A DNA stretch of 64,000 bases from Brachionus koreanus (Eukaryota > Rotifera > Eurotatoria > Ploima > Brachionidae): assembly GCA_016987375.1 (NCBI GenBank), contig PJRA01000263.1, forward strand, positions 2,560,986 through 2,624,985, written 5' to 3'. Positions 50,401 to 62,818 of the stretch are shown here, one piece after another (position 1 is the first letter of the stretch; each line of letters opens with the position of its first letter). Under the pieces are notes generated by a model, which saw only the letters and a list, made by a program, of their open reading frames with translations, did not search any database and was not told where the DNA came from. Both the position numbers and the translations under genes were made by a program.

Positions 50401-53374
50401 TGAAATTTTTCTATTTTGTTTTTATTATTGATACTAGCTCTAGTATTTAGATTTTTTTCTTGTGACTTAGACTAAAATCTTTTAGATTTTATACAGACTT
50501 GAAAAGTCGGTCCTCTGTCAGCAGTTGGTTGAAGCTTTCTGGAGATTCTTATTAAGTCCCCTTGGCAAGTCTCGTATGAAACAGTAATTTAAATGACACA
50601 AGTGAAATCACTAAACTAACATCATTTTTTTGGAGTTTGAAAAATTTAATTATCTCAATTCTTATAAGACGCTGTTGGAGAGATTTATTTTAAAAATCTT
50701 GATCTTGTTTAATTTTTAAAATCAAACAATTTTATTTTTTAAATTTTCAGACAAAAAAGGAGGAATTCTGCTATCAATTTTGTTTACATATTCAAAGTAT
50801 GGCGATCCAAATAAAGCTGCCTTGGTAAAAAGTGGACTAGCAAAAGTATTTAAAGGGAAATAAATGAGAAAAAATTTTAGAAAATATTTTTTTTAGTGCG
50901 CAATTCCAATCAGAGATATGATTATTGAGTGGATTTGTGATGGTCAAATTAGAGATATTCATGAAGAAGTTTGTTTATCAAATTAATTACTTTGTACAGT
51001 TGTAAATAAGTGAAGATAAAATAAAGCTATTTGAGAAATTAGATTTAGACAAATAAGTTCTCAATTTCTTCAATTTCAGATGCACTTATTCGCAAACGAA
51101 TAAAATATTTAGTCAAAGTTCGACTAAACTTTTTTCTAGTTTTTTGTTGGCTTTAACAATTCAATACCGAATGAAAGACTTTGGCATGATAAATACAATT
51201 TGAGAAAATCACAAATTCCTTCTTTTATTAATGAAGATCAAGCAAAAAAAGTGATTTTTTTTTTAAATTTTATATTCACTAATTTCATGAAATTATTTTA
51301 GATTTTAATAATTGGTAAATCTATCAATTTTCTTAGAGTTATATGCAATGAGCACAAACAGATAAGGGCACTAGCAAATATTCCAGAAAGTATTAACTAT
51401 CTTAGTTTAGAATTTTTTAATGGTTACTAATTTTGTCCTAGTTGAAAGCATGCTTGATCAAAAATCTGATTCACAATTTCAGGAATTGATCGACAATGCG
51501 TATGCAGATACAAGTAGCTATTTGATTGAGATTCTATTGAAAAACTACAAATTGTTGGACCATTTTAATTCTTTGAGGAGGTATCTCCTTTTAGGCCAGG
51601 GAGATTTCATTCGTCATCTAATGGACTTAATGGAGTATAAATGAATATTTTTTAAATTCAAATTTTATCTATTTTATTTATTTAGATGTGAATTAAACAA
51701 ACCAGCACAAGACTTAATGTTTCCAAATTTACAGCGTCTTCTAGACAAAGCTATTACAGAAACAAACGCTCAATTTGAGCCATCATATATAATATCCAGA
51801 TTGGATGTTCGGTTATTACCTGTGAGTTAACTATAAATTTTTTAAAAAAGATGAGTTTTAAATCAGTCAGCATCACATATATTATTTTATATTTTATAAG
51901 TCAAATTTTCTTTTAATAAGATTAAAAATATTTGATAAGACTAAGAATAATTAAAATTATGACATTACAAAAAGATTGAATAATTCATTTTTTAGGAAAA
52001 GTTAAAAAAAATTAAAAATTTTCCTTTTTCATCAAAAATATTTTTTAATAAAATTTAATTTTTTATCTTTTTAAAAAAAATATCGGAAAATTAAAATTAA
52101 TTTTTAAGCCTTCACCAAATGACATGGGTTGGGATGTTTTCTCTCTCGATTACACTATGGATGGCCCATTAAAGACTGTATTTATCATTTTTTAAAATAA
52201 TTTAGATTCACTTTTTTTATTTTAAGGTGTTTAATAGTACAATTATTCAACGTTATTTGAGAATTTTCAATTTTCTTTGGAGAGTTAAGAGAATGGTATT
52301 AAATAATATTATTTTTTAATAAATCTATTAAATTATTAATTTAATTTATTCTTTTATTTAATATTTAGGAATATATCACTTGTAGTTTGTGGAGTTCTCA
52401 CAAGGCTGACCTAGAAAAATTACGGAAAATGTCAGAAATTTATGAAATTATTCACCAAAGCAATATCATTCGTTCAGAGATGATACGCCTAGTCCAAAAT
52501 TTGAATTTTTATATCATGTTTGAGGTATTATTAAATTTCAAATTTTTTTTTTGAAATTTATTTTCTGGCTTATAAATTTCAATAATTTTTTAATTAAAAA
52601 TATTATTAAAATTTTGAATAAAATCAAAATATTTTTTTAAAAATTAAATTATTGATAAGCTTTAAAAAAATTTTTTTAATGTTTTGTTTTAGAAAAATTT
52701 AATTAATTTTTTTTTCTACAGGTTTTAGAAGTTTCTTGGAAAAATTTAAGTGAACAGCTTGATAATAGCAAAGATATGGACGATGTTATTTCAGCTAATG
52801 AGCAATTTTTGGATACCATCATTTCTCAGTTATTACTTGACGAAAATTCAAAAGTAAAAAATTTATTTTTATTTAATTTTGCTTTTATATATTTAAGCTA
52901 AATTTTTAATGTAAAGGAAATAGCTAAAGAATTGAGAACTATTTTCGATTTGATTGTTAAAATGTCTGAACTAAGTGAACAATTTCATAAAATAGCTTTA
53001 GCAGAGTATGATGCAAGAAAGCAATTTAAGGAAAAATTTACCGAAGATTTGGATGAAGTAGAAAAAAAAATTTTGAATTTTAATCTAAAATTTAAAAAAT
53101 CCTCTAGGACCAAAAAACAGCAATGGATAATATTGAAAGAAAACGGTATCATGGTGAAGTTAAACCAAAGATAAGAAATGCAAAAAATCAACTTAATATA
53201 CTAAAGAACTCATTTAATGTAATTTTTTTTTAATTTTTTCAAAACAAATTGTCTATTATTAATATTTTTTTAAAGGAAATGGTAAAAAATCTGTTGGAAG
53301 CGCTTAAAAATCATCCTAACGATAGCTTAAGGTTCTTAAGCTTTAGATTTAATTTCAATGAGTACTATTATTGA
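47428..53374 (+). CDS. TUBGCP3: Gamma-tubulin complex component 3 (GCP3)
   Basis: Twenty-one exons (47428-47653, 47706-47773, 47835-47924, 47982-48096, 48147-48200, 48246-48475, 48526-48594, 48654-48774, 50751-50845, 50897-50968, 51140-51250, 51302-51389, 51442-51634, 51686-51821, 52109-52177, 52227-52295, 52369-52524, 52722-52853, 52917-53057, 53108-53218, 53276-53374) join in phase to about 814 residues. Landmarks of GCP3 in order: [149 protein letters not shown] and [15 protein letters not shown]. The protein pairs with GCP2 in the gamma-tubulin small complex and nucleates microtubules at centrosomes and basal bodies. It is somewhat shorter than the ~907-residue human protein, mainly in the N-terminal linker. 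The ATG at 47428 fits the family's N-terminal helix region. Confidence 0.93.
48775..50750 (+). other. TUBGCP3 intron 8
   Basis: 1976-bp GT..AG intron between ..ICDAVRG and ..DKKGGILL, much longer than the other introns of the gene. A short frame at about 50235-50319 (starting ATGTCCATAATC and ending at a GTAAAA donor-like site) could be a nested first exon, but it has no recognisable family. Nothing else identified. Confidence 0.5.
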
Positions 53375-54893
53375 AGATATGTTATTTTTTAATAATTATA
53401 AAATAAATTGGTCATCGGGTTTGTATATCTAAATTTTAAAACAATCAAATTTTATTTATTCAATAAAAATCTATGATTTTAATAAATAAACTGAATTTTT
53501 TACATATCTACATACCAATTTGATTCAAAACTTTTGTCCTTAAATTAAAATGTTCTCTATTTCATTTTGGATGAAAACAATGCTAAAAATGCTCTTGATT
53601 TAAGTTTTTAAATTTTCTAAAATTTTCTTATTATAGAAATATACCAGTTTGAATAGAACTAATCTAGTGACATTGTCGACCTCTGTCTAGCAACTCAGTC
53701 GAATTAACCAACATCTTGGGTGCTTGATTTTCTTATTTAAGTAGTCTTGGGTGATAATGAAGGAAGTTTTCTGAATGAAGAGATTTCTTAGTGATTCTTA
53801 AAAAATTATACTTAATGATAACACTATGTTGTGTTTGAGATTGGCCGATACAATAAAAATTCGTATTATAAATTATATAAATTAGTTAATTGACTCAATG
53901 TGGAGTTGCTTCCAAAATAATAGTTTAACAAGTTCACCCTGCTGTTGATCTTAATTTAATCAGATAAGAGGTTCCTAGAAACTTTTTCTCAATTTAGATC
54001 AAAGATCTCGATTAGAAAATGTGAAAATATTTTTGATTCGACAGTAAATTGGTCTTGCTTTGAATTTCCACCTAGCTGAAATTGTTTAAGAAAAATGCTA
54101 TAAAGTGAAGAAAAGTGTCTGCTCTGGAGAAAACTATAGGGGCCATGTCTAATGTAAGGTAGTCGGAACCAAGTAGCCTTTATGTAACAATTTTTTTTTC
54201 TATTTTAAAAATTTATTTAATTAAGTATAAACTATTTGATTTTGTAATTAAATTTTGTTATTAGGATAAATTTAATGCTTTTTAGAAAAATTAATTAAAA
54301 TTTTTTAAGCTATTTTATTTTATTTTAAATTTTTTAAAAAGACTTCCAAAATTTTTTAAGCTATTTTATTTTATTTTAAATTTTTTAAAAACACTTCCAG
54401 CTTTCAAGTGTTAAAAATGAACCCATAATCGTGTTTCTATCGATGAATTTGTTTATTTACAATTCTCCGAAAATTTTATTAATTTTTTAATAAACCTAGC
54501 CTGCTATTTTGATAGTAATTAATATGAAGTAAAAGAAATGTTGATTGGATTTAAAATGGTCTTAGGCCAGCGCTTTATAACTAAAGTATACGTAAATATG
54601 GTATACTTTAGTTTTTGAATTAAAAAACTTATAAATTCAAATATTTCTTGTTAAATTAATACAGAAAGCAAAACGAAAGGTTAACTTTTATATTCTATTC
54701 ATTAGTTTTTTAAAATTTATAGAGGTTTTTTTTTTTTTTTCGATTTAAATTATCAATTAAGGATTTAGGTCTAAATGATTTGATTTTCAGCTTCAACTTT
54801 TCTTGGGTTAAATATTAAAAATGATCTTTTGATAGTATTAAAAATATTTTTTTCTATTAAATTATTTATTTAAATCATAACAAAGTTTTTCTT
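53375..54893. other. Convergent 3' region between TUBGCP3 and the pseudokinase gene
   Basis: 1.5 kb. It contains a 51-bp tandem duplication (54301-54401). The part 53640-54170 has a more even base composition than typical spacer and many degenerate short frames, suggesting an old mobile element that I could not identify. Confidence 0.45.
54301..54401. repeat. Tandem duplication, period 51 bp, two units
   Basis: Two successive units beginning TTTTTTAAGCTATTTTATTT and ending in ACTTCCA differ at about one base (AAAAAGACTT versus AAAAACACTT). A recent local duplication in AT-rich spacer DNA. Confidence 0.85.
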
Positions 54894-56666
54894 TCAAAAT
54901 ATAGGCTTGCTTTTATCAATTGTAACAGTTTTCTTCAATTTCATACCTTTTCTTATATCACCTAAAAGTGCAGAACGATCACCAGAATCAGTTGATTGGG
55001 ATGAAATGCTTGGTAATGTGGTTAAAGACGGAGGAGGTGGTGGTGGTCCAGAAGATATTAAATTTGAAGAAATAGGTGGAGCCAGTGGAGGAGGTGGAGG
55101 TGGCGGAACAAGACTTTGCTCAGCAATTGAAGTTGATTTATCATTTTTGTTTTCCGTTTCAGTTACTACTACTTTTTTATCAGTTTCATATTTTTCCTCT
55201 TTTATTTCAAAGCTTGCTTCATTTATGGATGACAATTGTTTTCTATTTGAAAATTTATTCAATGCCAAACTTGATTTTCTTCTCAGTTTCTTTATTTTAA
55301 TTTCCAGCTTTCCTGTCATGTAATTCAAAAATTCTATTTGCTCTGGCTCTACAATTTTTTCATTCAAATTTTGAGCATTAAATTTAGAAATGGAAAAAAA
55401 TTTGTTTTGAGCAATTTGTTCCAAAGTTGGCACAACAAATTTATTTCTATATTTATCAGAGTCATCTAATCCATTTCGATTAAAAAATAAAAAATGAAAA
55501 ATATCTTTAATTTCTGTGAAGTCTTGGGCATTATAAAAAGGTTTTATAGTTGTTAAAAGACTTTCGTTGGGTATCAAACTTTCCGGCTCGTTTCCCAGAC
55601 ACATTTCCATGATAAGAAGCCCAAAGCGTATAACTTCAAATAGCCTTCTCTTCTCAATGTCATTCTTTACTTTTCTAAAAACGATTTCATCTGAATCATT
55701 TGCTTGAATCAAATAAATTTTACGAAGTTTTTCAAAATTCTTATCGTTTATTTTATCAGAACGAGTTTTTTCAAAAAAAAAACTATTTTCATAGCCAGTG
55801 AGCAAGCACATTTTTTTCCTATAAGCTAGTATTACATTACCTGAATGCAAATTGTCAAATGGTATCAAAAAATTTTGTTTTAAATAAATTAAAACATTTA
55901 AAATTTGTTTTGAATATTCCTTTATGGACTTAAGGCCTATTGAATTTATGTTTTTTTTTGACGACTTTATTTCCCAAGTGTCATTAGGATTATTTTTGTT
56001 CAAATGATCCCTGAGTGAACCATCACGACTGTAGTCTTGAATAGCAAGTATTTTATTTTTTTCCAAGTTTAAACTAAAAGTTTCAAATGCAAGAAAATTT
56101 GGATGCTTGATTGATTTAAAAAGGTTTTCCAAAAAATTTTCCATCTCTGAATTACTCATAGACATTGAATCAGCAATGTCGGCAATTTTTTTTACCTTGG
56201 CATTTGATTTTGAATCGATTGAATTTATAAAAATAATTCTATACTTATTGGCCTGTGTATTGTCTCGCTTTATTGCTTGCTTGACCAAAAACCAATTTCG
56301 CTCAATTTCGGACTGACTCCCTATATTGTACAAATGTTCAATAGACATGAATTTTTTGTCTGGATTTGACCGAATAAAAAACTGTAAATAAACATAAGCT
56401 GATTCGCGTGACTCCTGAATTTGACTGCGGATTTCTTGATTGACTTTTTGAATCAGATTTATGTCGTTTGAGAGTCTGATATTTCCAATTGATAAACTGT
56501 AACGATCAATGTTGTCTCTATCAAAAATTGGCATTTCGTCATCTCTTGGTTGTTTTTTCAAACAGTATTTGTAAATGATATATATTAGACAGATAAGTAA
56601 AAATAATCCTAGAATAGGACCCACTGTGAGTAAAATTAGGTCTTGATTATTAAGCTTTTTTAACAT
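54894..56666 (-). CDS. Slowpoke-binding-protein / PXK-like membrane pseudokinase with WH2 motif
   Basis: Intronless frame of 590 residues. Residues ~10-33 form one transmembrane segment (LILLTVGPILGLFLLICLIY), followed by a basic-flanked cytosolic part. A kinase-like domain spans ~85-440 with degenerate catalytic motifs. The His-Arg-Asp loop is replaced by LHSGNVIL and the DFG position by a GYE-type sequence, so catalysis is unlikely. The C-terminus carries poly-Pro blocks (PPPPPPPLAPP and PPPPPPSL) and a final WH2-like actin-binding motif (RSALLGDIRKGMKLKKT). LHSGNV and a terminal WH2 are features of PXK and Drosophila Slob, which regulate ion pumps or the Slowpoke potassium channel. I infer a membrane-anchored adaptor. 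Exact orthology is less sure than the family. It lies 187 bp downstream of the MAPKAP1 stop codon, same strand. Confidence 0.65.
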   Translation of the reverse strand: MLKKLNNQDLILLTVGPILGLFLLICLIYIIYKYCLKKQPRDDEMPIFDRDNIDRYSLSIGNIRLSNDINLIQKVNQEIRSQIQESRESAYVYLQFFIRSNPDKKFMSIEHLYNIGSQSEIERNWFLVKQAIKRDNTQANKYRIIFINSIDSKSNAKVKKIADIADSMSMSNSEMENFLENLFKSIKHPNFLAFETFSLNLEKNKILAIQDYSRDGSLRDHLNKNNPNDTWEIKSSKKNINSIGLKSIKEYSKQILNVLIYLKQNFLIPFDNLHSGNVILAYRKKMCLLTGYENSFFFEKTRSDKINDKNFEKLRKIYLIQANDSDEIVFRKVKNDIEKRRLFEVIRFGLLIMEMCLGNEPESLIPNESLLTTIKPFYNAQDFTEIKDIFHFLFFNRNGLDDSDKYRNKFVVPTLEQIAQNKFFSISKFNAQNLNEKIVEPEQIEFLNYMTGKLEIKIKKLRRKSSLALNKFSNRKQLSSINEASFEIKEEKYETDKKVVVTETENKNDKSTSIAEQSLVPPPPPPPLAPPISSNLISSGPPPPPPSLTTLPSISSQSTDSGDRSALLGDIRKGMKLKKTVTIDKSKPIF

Positions 56667-56852
56667 TTTATAACCTAATTTTTGCTAAAAAAACAAAATT
56701 TATGGAATTAAGTAATAAATGAATGATTGTCATAAGATTTTTCAAAAAAAAATGATAAGAAAAAAGCGTTTAATAAACAAAAATTTATTCATAAATATTT
56801 TAAATTTTATAAAATAATTTAATAAAATTATTGAAAAATTGTTAATTCCAAA

Positions 56853-59800
56853 TTATTTATTTTTTGAATTTTTATCCCTATAAGCTCGCCTGCTCCATTT
56901 GATAGTGTTTTTCTTAGATATTGTTTGATATTTCAAATAAAATGGACTATTGCAAAACTGAATAACATGATCAATGTTTGTTTTCAATTCATCGATAAGC
57001 CTTGCATTGCCTTCAAAATCTAAATGCTTGTATAAAATTGAGTTTATATTTTCCTCTTCTGCTATTATTATTCTTATTTGACTTTCGCTCTCTAAACGTA
57101 AAATTAATCAAAATATAGATTTTTATTAAAAAATTCAAAATTATTTAATAGGATATGCAATTATTTAGCTCATTATCTGGAATTATCTGTAAATTGATTT
57201 TTTTAATTCTTTATGTTCCTATTTGAGTTAAAGAATTTATTTAATCATTTTAATTCAATCAATTTATTTTGTCAATTTTTTTAAATATTATATCTTTATT
57301 TAGCTAAATATTTTCAAGCATGTATTTAAAGTTTAGCAAAAAATTTTAATTTTAAATCAAAGTTTAAATTTTTTTAAAAATAAAAATTGTTTCTGTAATT
57401 GTTACATGTTGCAACATTCAAAGTAGCATCAACTGTCAAGGACTGCTAATTATGTGCTGCAAGATGCACCACGTTCTGAATCAATTTACGGCTTAAACTG
57501 CAGATTTTGCAAGAATAATTTTTATAATGCAAATATGCATGTTGCATCGTGTAGCATTTACAGGACCAATTTTTAATTCAAAAAAATTTAATGTTTTTTA
57601 ATGTTTTGTTCTGTACTATTGTCAATGAAACCATAAATTTTCAGTATGTATTATTAATGTACTTCATTAAATGTTATCCTGCCTATTTCTTGATTTCTTG
57701 AGATGAGATATTGTTAATAATTTGAGCTTTTTAAAATAATAAATGCTAAGAGCTATTAACAAAATGCAAACTTCAGTTAGCTTGGCAAAACCTAGATTTT
57801 CAAAATTTGCAATTCATTTTTTGTAAGCTTTAATGAGCCTTACAAGTCTCAATGGAAAAATGCATTGCACATTTGCATAGTTATTTTACAGACTTAATTT
57901 GGGTGGTACAAAATTTTTTTCAACTGATAAAATTTACAAAACTAATTTTAACAAAGTGGATTCATAACAAAGTTAATGAGAAAACTTTCTTTTTAAACTG
58001 CTCTTATTGAATAATTTTACTATTTATGAAGTCAAAATTGAAATTTGAACTTTTGTTCTCAGGATTTAGCTGTTTTATTTTACTTTTTGGATCCTTGGTA
58101 ACATAACAATCAACTAGATATTTGATTGGAATTGTGTAGAAATTAGTTTTCTTGTTAGTAATTTCTTCCATAACTAGTTCATCCTTTGACAAGTCTTAAT
58201 CAATATCATTTTTTTAAACTATTTATTTAACAAGAAAAAAATCACCTATATTGAATATTTCTTTGCGCCATTTGCTAAGAAATAAAAGTTCAAATCTAGA
58301 ACTTTCGGAAATTGTTCTAGTCAGATCCGATTTTTGTTCAACAGAAGCAGAATCCAAAATACTTCCCAAAGGCGAAAAACTCCACACACCTTGATAATTG
58401 ATTTTAATTTTTTTGTTAATTTTAAAAGTATTTTACTATTTTTCCTATAAAAAACAAATTCAAATTTTCTAAAATCGAATAAATACGAATTTTCCAAGTC
58501 AATTTCTTTGCCAATTTTATCAACGTGCTCCAATTTAAAGTCAAGTTCTTCGGTTAAAAATACAAAACATAATATAATTTAAATATTTTTTTATTAATTT
58601 TTATTTAGTTAAAATTTTATTTAGCTAAAATAGTGGAAAAAATAATTCTTTAAATTAGCTTCATTTTTACACTATCAAAATTTGACTTAAATTCAAAAAA
58701 GTTAAATGTAATCTAAATTTTAACAATTACTTGGACAAAAGAGTCCTATTTGTGTCATTTTTAAAGCGTAAATTCTTTCAAATACATCTTTCATTAAAAT
58801 ATTATCTGAATCATATTCAAAATATTCTTGAATCGAATTATCCATAAACAAGCTAATAAAAATGAGGAAAATAAAATTAAAAAAAATGTTTAAAATGATT
58901 CATACATTTGAACTTGGACTTTATTTTTTTTAGATTTTACTAAATCTGAATTTTCTATTAATGACAAAAATTGAAATCCATATTTCGCTACCCTTTGGTT
59001 CGATTCAATCATTAAATCTTCTTCTATATTTCCGAATTCGTCCGAAATTTTTAATTCATAATTTTCAACTGACTTAAAACTAAATTAATTTAAAAATTTT
59101 TTTTCAAAAATTATTTAGAATAAAAGACTCATAATTAAATAAAAATCTACAAATATACTTAAAAACCTTGGTCTTCTATAAAAATTAAAGCGAAAATAAT
59201 ATTAATTTTTTCTCTACTTTAAAAAGGACTCAATTTTAAAATAATGCTCTCTCTTTTAAATAAATTTAAAAATATCATGTTCTTATTAATATCAATATAA
59301 TCAATATACAATAAGAAAATTAATTTTTTCGACAAAGAAAATGTTTAGGTAAAATGATATCTTAAATTTTTTTTGTTTAAAAACTATGTTTAAATTTTGA
59401 TCTTTTTTTTTATAACTTGTAAAAAATATAAAAATAATGCTACATTCTTCCAGAGTAGTTCGATTCCTGTCTTGTACCATTCACGAATTTTGGAGCCAAA
59501 AAACTCACGAAAAGCTTTTTCAACCTTGTCTTGGTCAGTAAAATTTTGGGTTCAAAGAAAATGAGTCATTGAACGTAAAAACAGAAGGAGAGAAATCTGG
59601 TCTGTTTGCTGGATGACGATAAAAATCGATCCCTTTGAGCTCTTCTATTTTAGCCTATGTTCTTCTGGCTGTATGAGGACTAACGTTGTCTTGAAGAAAC
59701 AAACATAGCTTTTGGTTGACCATAGAATAATATTTTTCTTGAGGTAAAGCATAGTCGTTTCAATTGTCCAGAATAAAGTTTTTCATTTTTAGCATGGCCG

Positions 59801-61181
59801 TCAAGAACCAGTTCGAAATGCCAAAATTCCCTTACGAAATTCTACCAAACAAGCAGCATCACTTATTTATTAAAACCTTCTCTTTTCTCTATTGACTAAG
59901 CTGGTTGTGATGGATCTAACTAGTTCATCTAAAGGATTTTTTTAAATAGTTTCCTAAAAATTTTAATCTTTCTTCCTCTAAACGATCGTATCATCATTAT
60001 CAAATTTTTTAAACCAAACAAATTTTTACCTTACATTAGAAATATTTCACGAATTACTGCTGATAGACCTAGTTTCCAAAAATGACTTAACAGAACCAAA
60101 ATATCAAAATTCAATTTATAAAATTTTTTTTGGAATTAAATAAACAAGGAGTTAGACATCCATTTTTAAGAGCATTCAATTGTGTCAATTTTAACATATA
60201 GTATGACTTAAAGTTTTATAATAACCAAGACGCTAAATCGAAAATATCCAGCCTTATAAAAAGCTAAAATTTTTTGACTCAACATTTTCATTAAAATTTT
60301 TAATAAATTAATATAATTAAATTCAAAAAATATTTTCACCAACCTTAATTTTGGTATTCTGTTTTCACATTCAAATTTATAACAAGTTAATCCAATTAGG
60401 TCCGAAATTAGGGCAGTTTTTAAAATAGTTACACATATCAAATTATCTGGACCCTTTATTGGTAGAAAAATTTTGAAAGTTTTGGCTTCACTAGCATCTT
60501 GATTCTAAACAAAATAAATTTCTAGTTAAAATAAAGCGTAAAAAAATCTAACTATAGCTTCATATTTTGCATAAAATTGAAAAGCACTTTGTTCATTAGC
60601 TCTTAACAAATTGGACCAATGGAAAATTTTATTATCTGTCATATTTGAGTCTATTTCCAATTCATAAGATGACAGAGGATTTTCATCTACATCTACTAAA
60701 TTGAATAAAAAATATATTGTTAGAAATATATTATTTACTTGTTTGTTTTTTAATCTCAGTTGAGTTGTTCAAATCAAAAGCTAATGAATTTAGCCTGAAT
60801 AACTTTGAGGATCTACTTGCAATGCTACTACGAACACCATCACTTTCTTTAAGTACGATACTAATTTATATCATTAAATCTTTTAATATGATTACTATTT
60901 ATTTTGATATAATCGTAAGCATTTTCATTAATCCGCTCGTTTAATAGCAAAATTTCATTCTTTTTTCTAAAACTTTTGCATTACTTTATTTAGCTTTGCT
61001 TTTAAGCTTACTTATTTGAAATTTTCAAATCAGGTAAAATTGATTGCTCACAATAGGTTGACTTGTCAGTGGCTATAAAGCATTTTCTTAAATGTTTCAA
61101 AAACACTTTTGAATAAATTGATTCATCTTCTTCAATTTCATCATCTGATGAAGAGTCTATCAAATCGTCAAAGCTTATCAT
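56853..61181 (-). CDS. MAPKAP1: MAPKAP1/SIN1, TOR complex 2 subunit
   Basis: Ten exons (61181-61012, 60842-60739, 60695-60553, 60504-60340, 59072-58906, 58852-58731, 58547-58437, 58389-58246, 58194-58021, 57091-56853) join in phase to about 512 residues, close to the 522 of human SIN1. SIN1 recruits AGC-kinase substrates such as AKT to TORC2. The N-terminal part reads FLKHLRKCFIATDKS. The CRIM region reads FHWSNLLRANEQSAFQFYAKY, FKIFLPI, SDLIGLTCYKFECENRIPKL and VAKYGFQFLSLIE. A Ras-binding-like region (EYFEYDSDNILMKDVFERI) and a PH domain follow, ending IKWSRRAYRDKN. Exon 2 must use the second of two nearby AGs (60843-60844) and exon 7 must end at GTAAAA (58436), otherwise stops appear. The long fourth intron (59073-60339) contains a mariner relic and the ninth (57092-58020) is 0.9 kb. 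Recognition rests mainly on the CRIM segment and overall layout. Confidence 0.82.
57092..58020 (-). other. MAPKAP1 intron 9
   Basis: 929-bp intron. It contains a segment (57513-57549, ATAATGCAAATATGCATGTT core) similar to 14986-15021, and the 12-bp palindrome ATGTTGCAACAT near 57406. Otherwise unremarkable. Confidence 0.5.
59073..60339 (-). other. MAPKAP1 intron 4, host of a mariner relic
   Basis: 1267-bp GT..AG intron between the two halves of the CRIM-encoding exons (..PKLRL and SVENYELK..). It contains the mariner relic at 59450-59870 on the same strand. The remainder is AT-rich. Confidence 0.6.
59450..59870 (-). mobile_element. Degraded mariner transposase inside a MAPKAP1 intron
   Basis: The minus strand reads, with one stop and shifts, LYSGQLKRLCFTS, then LCLFLQDNVSPHTARRT (second catalytic Asp) and AKIEELKGIDFYRHPANRPDFSPSVF (third-Asp block). 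It ends in a segment matching the family's FF..K...W...GI. The DNA around the second-Asp motif is closely similar to the relic at 18475-19050. It is inactive. Confidence 0.8.
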
Positions 61182-61325
61182 GTCTAAATTTTTTCCTTAA
61201 GATGAATTTTGGTTTAAAAATCGACATCAGCAGCTTTATTTGCCAAAAATAGATAAAAATAAAAGAAGTTTAAAATTAATGAATTTAATTTATTTTCAAA
61301 AAATTAAATAAAAAATCTATTTGGC

Positions 61326-62695
61326 TCATTGATTGCTTTTGACTTCAGGTTCTGTTGGAAATTCATCGCTAATTAGCGAAAATGGATCATTTCCTAAAAT
61401 TTAAAAAATAAATAAAAATATACTAGAAAGATTATTTTACCTATCATTTGGAAGAGTTTGTTCATTTCTTCATCCAAATGAGGAACATTCAAATCTGTAA
61501 ATAACTCTTCCAAAATCGAATTAGTTTCATCATTAAGGCTTAAAAAAAATAATTTAAAACTTTTAAGCTATTTAGCAATTGTGTGATAACAAAAAAAAAT
61601 TATTTTTAGAAATTTTTGATAAGAAAAAATTTAATTTAAAATTGAATTATGAAGAAATACAGATAGCATACAATTCATTATCTTTCATAAACTCATCTAA
61701 ATGAATATCACTTTCCAGTTTATTGCCCGTTTCAATTGCCTGAGACAAATTAGGGTTTTTCAAGCTGCTGTCATTTTTTCTGGCCTTGTATTCTTCATAC
61801 ATTTTGTTTACTTTTTTATAAGTGTTTTTGTAGTACAAAATTACATCATTTACATAAAAATCTTTTATTTCACCAATGCTTCCTAGGCCAGACTCAATCA
61901 ATGCTTGTTGAATAAAAGCCTTAAATTTTTTTTATTTTAAATAGCTAAAAATTAAATATTTCCTATGTACCTCACTGATATAATTATCACAAAATCCTTC
62001 TGGTTCCACTTTTTTCAAGTCAACAGGCTTTATTTGGCTCAGATTTTTCAACAAAACAAAAAATGATTCCAAAAAATGGTCGAGAACATCGACTAAAGTG
62101 TCCAATGCCAGCGATGAAGCGTCTTGAATAATTAAAATACAAACTAAGATTTAATTTAATCTAAATTTAAATTTAGGATACGTGAAAATCCGACATGAAG
62201 GGACATAATGGATATGAACTGTTTTAGATGTAGTTTTAAGTCTTGATTGGACTGAATTTTAGGACTTTCAGCTTTGAGTTTTTTTGTCAAAGTTTTTTTT
62301 TTTTTTCGAAAAAACTCTACATCTTCAAATTTTGTCTGTTTATCGAGAATTTTGTTAAGTTTAATAGTATTTATTATATAAGAATCAATTCTAGGTCTAA
62401 ATTTGTAATTTTTTTCTTCATCAATCTGTTTTGTTTTATTATCAAATCTTGAAATTAACATGCTATACTAACGAGAGGAAAAAAATTCAAATAATAAAAA
62501 TTACATTTCTGGCTCGATTTTGGCATTTTGAATTTGGTTAAAAATATGCTGATCTGGTTTAAGGACTGTAGGTAAAATTGGCTCTTCGACTAGAACAGGT
62601 TTCGGTTGCTTTAATTTTTTTAAGTCAATAAAATCAGACGCCCGATTAGGTTTTGCATATGCCCAGAGGAAAATTTTATCACCAAAACTGCTCAT
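61326..62695 (-). CDS. SUPT7L: SUPT7L, SAGA-complex histone-fold subunit (STAF65-gamma)
   Basis: Six exons (62695-62505, 62462-62182, 62122-61971, 61919-61672, 61538-61441, 61393-61326) encode about 345 residues. The central region, spanning exons 2-4, reads LKQFISIMSLHVGFS, HASSLALDTLVDVLDHFLES, AFIQQALIESGLGSIGEIKDFY and YKKVNKMYEEY. This aligns with the bromodomain-associated histone fold of SUPT7L in the same order (..ILAHAGF, LETLTDV, VFHEVGIGSV, YHSYM..). SUPT7L is the metazoan counterpart of yeast Spt7's histone fold and scaffolds the core of the SAGA coactivator. Flanking parts are Lys-rich (N-terminal) and acidic (C-terminal). The exon 2 start uses the AG of TATAG (62464-62463); the earlier TTAG gives a stop. 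Divergent at sequence level, so the call rests on the histone-fold segment. Confidence 0.75.
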
Positions 62696-62818
62696 TTATA
62701 TCTTTTATAGGTTTAATAAAAAATAATCAAGATTTTGGAAAAATTATTCAAAATTTTTTATTATTTAAAAAAAAAGCTTCAAAACTAAATAAGCTTAACA
62801 TATTTTCAGTTAATTTTT

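Noticed and set aside
53640..54170. Suspected mobile-element relic
   Set aside because: Composition suggests it, but no transposase or reverse-transcriptase motif could be read in any frame.
54907..55323. Gly/Pro-rich plus-strand frames opposite the pseudokinase 3' end
   Set aside because: They are the complement of the poly-Pro codons and have no start context or family similarity.
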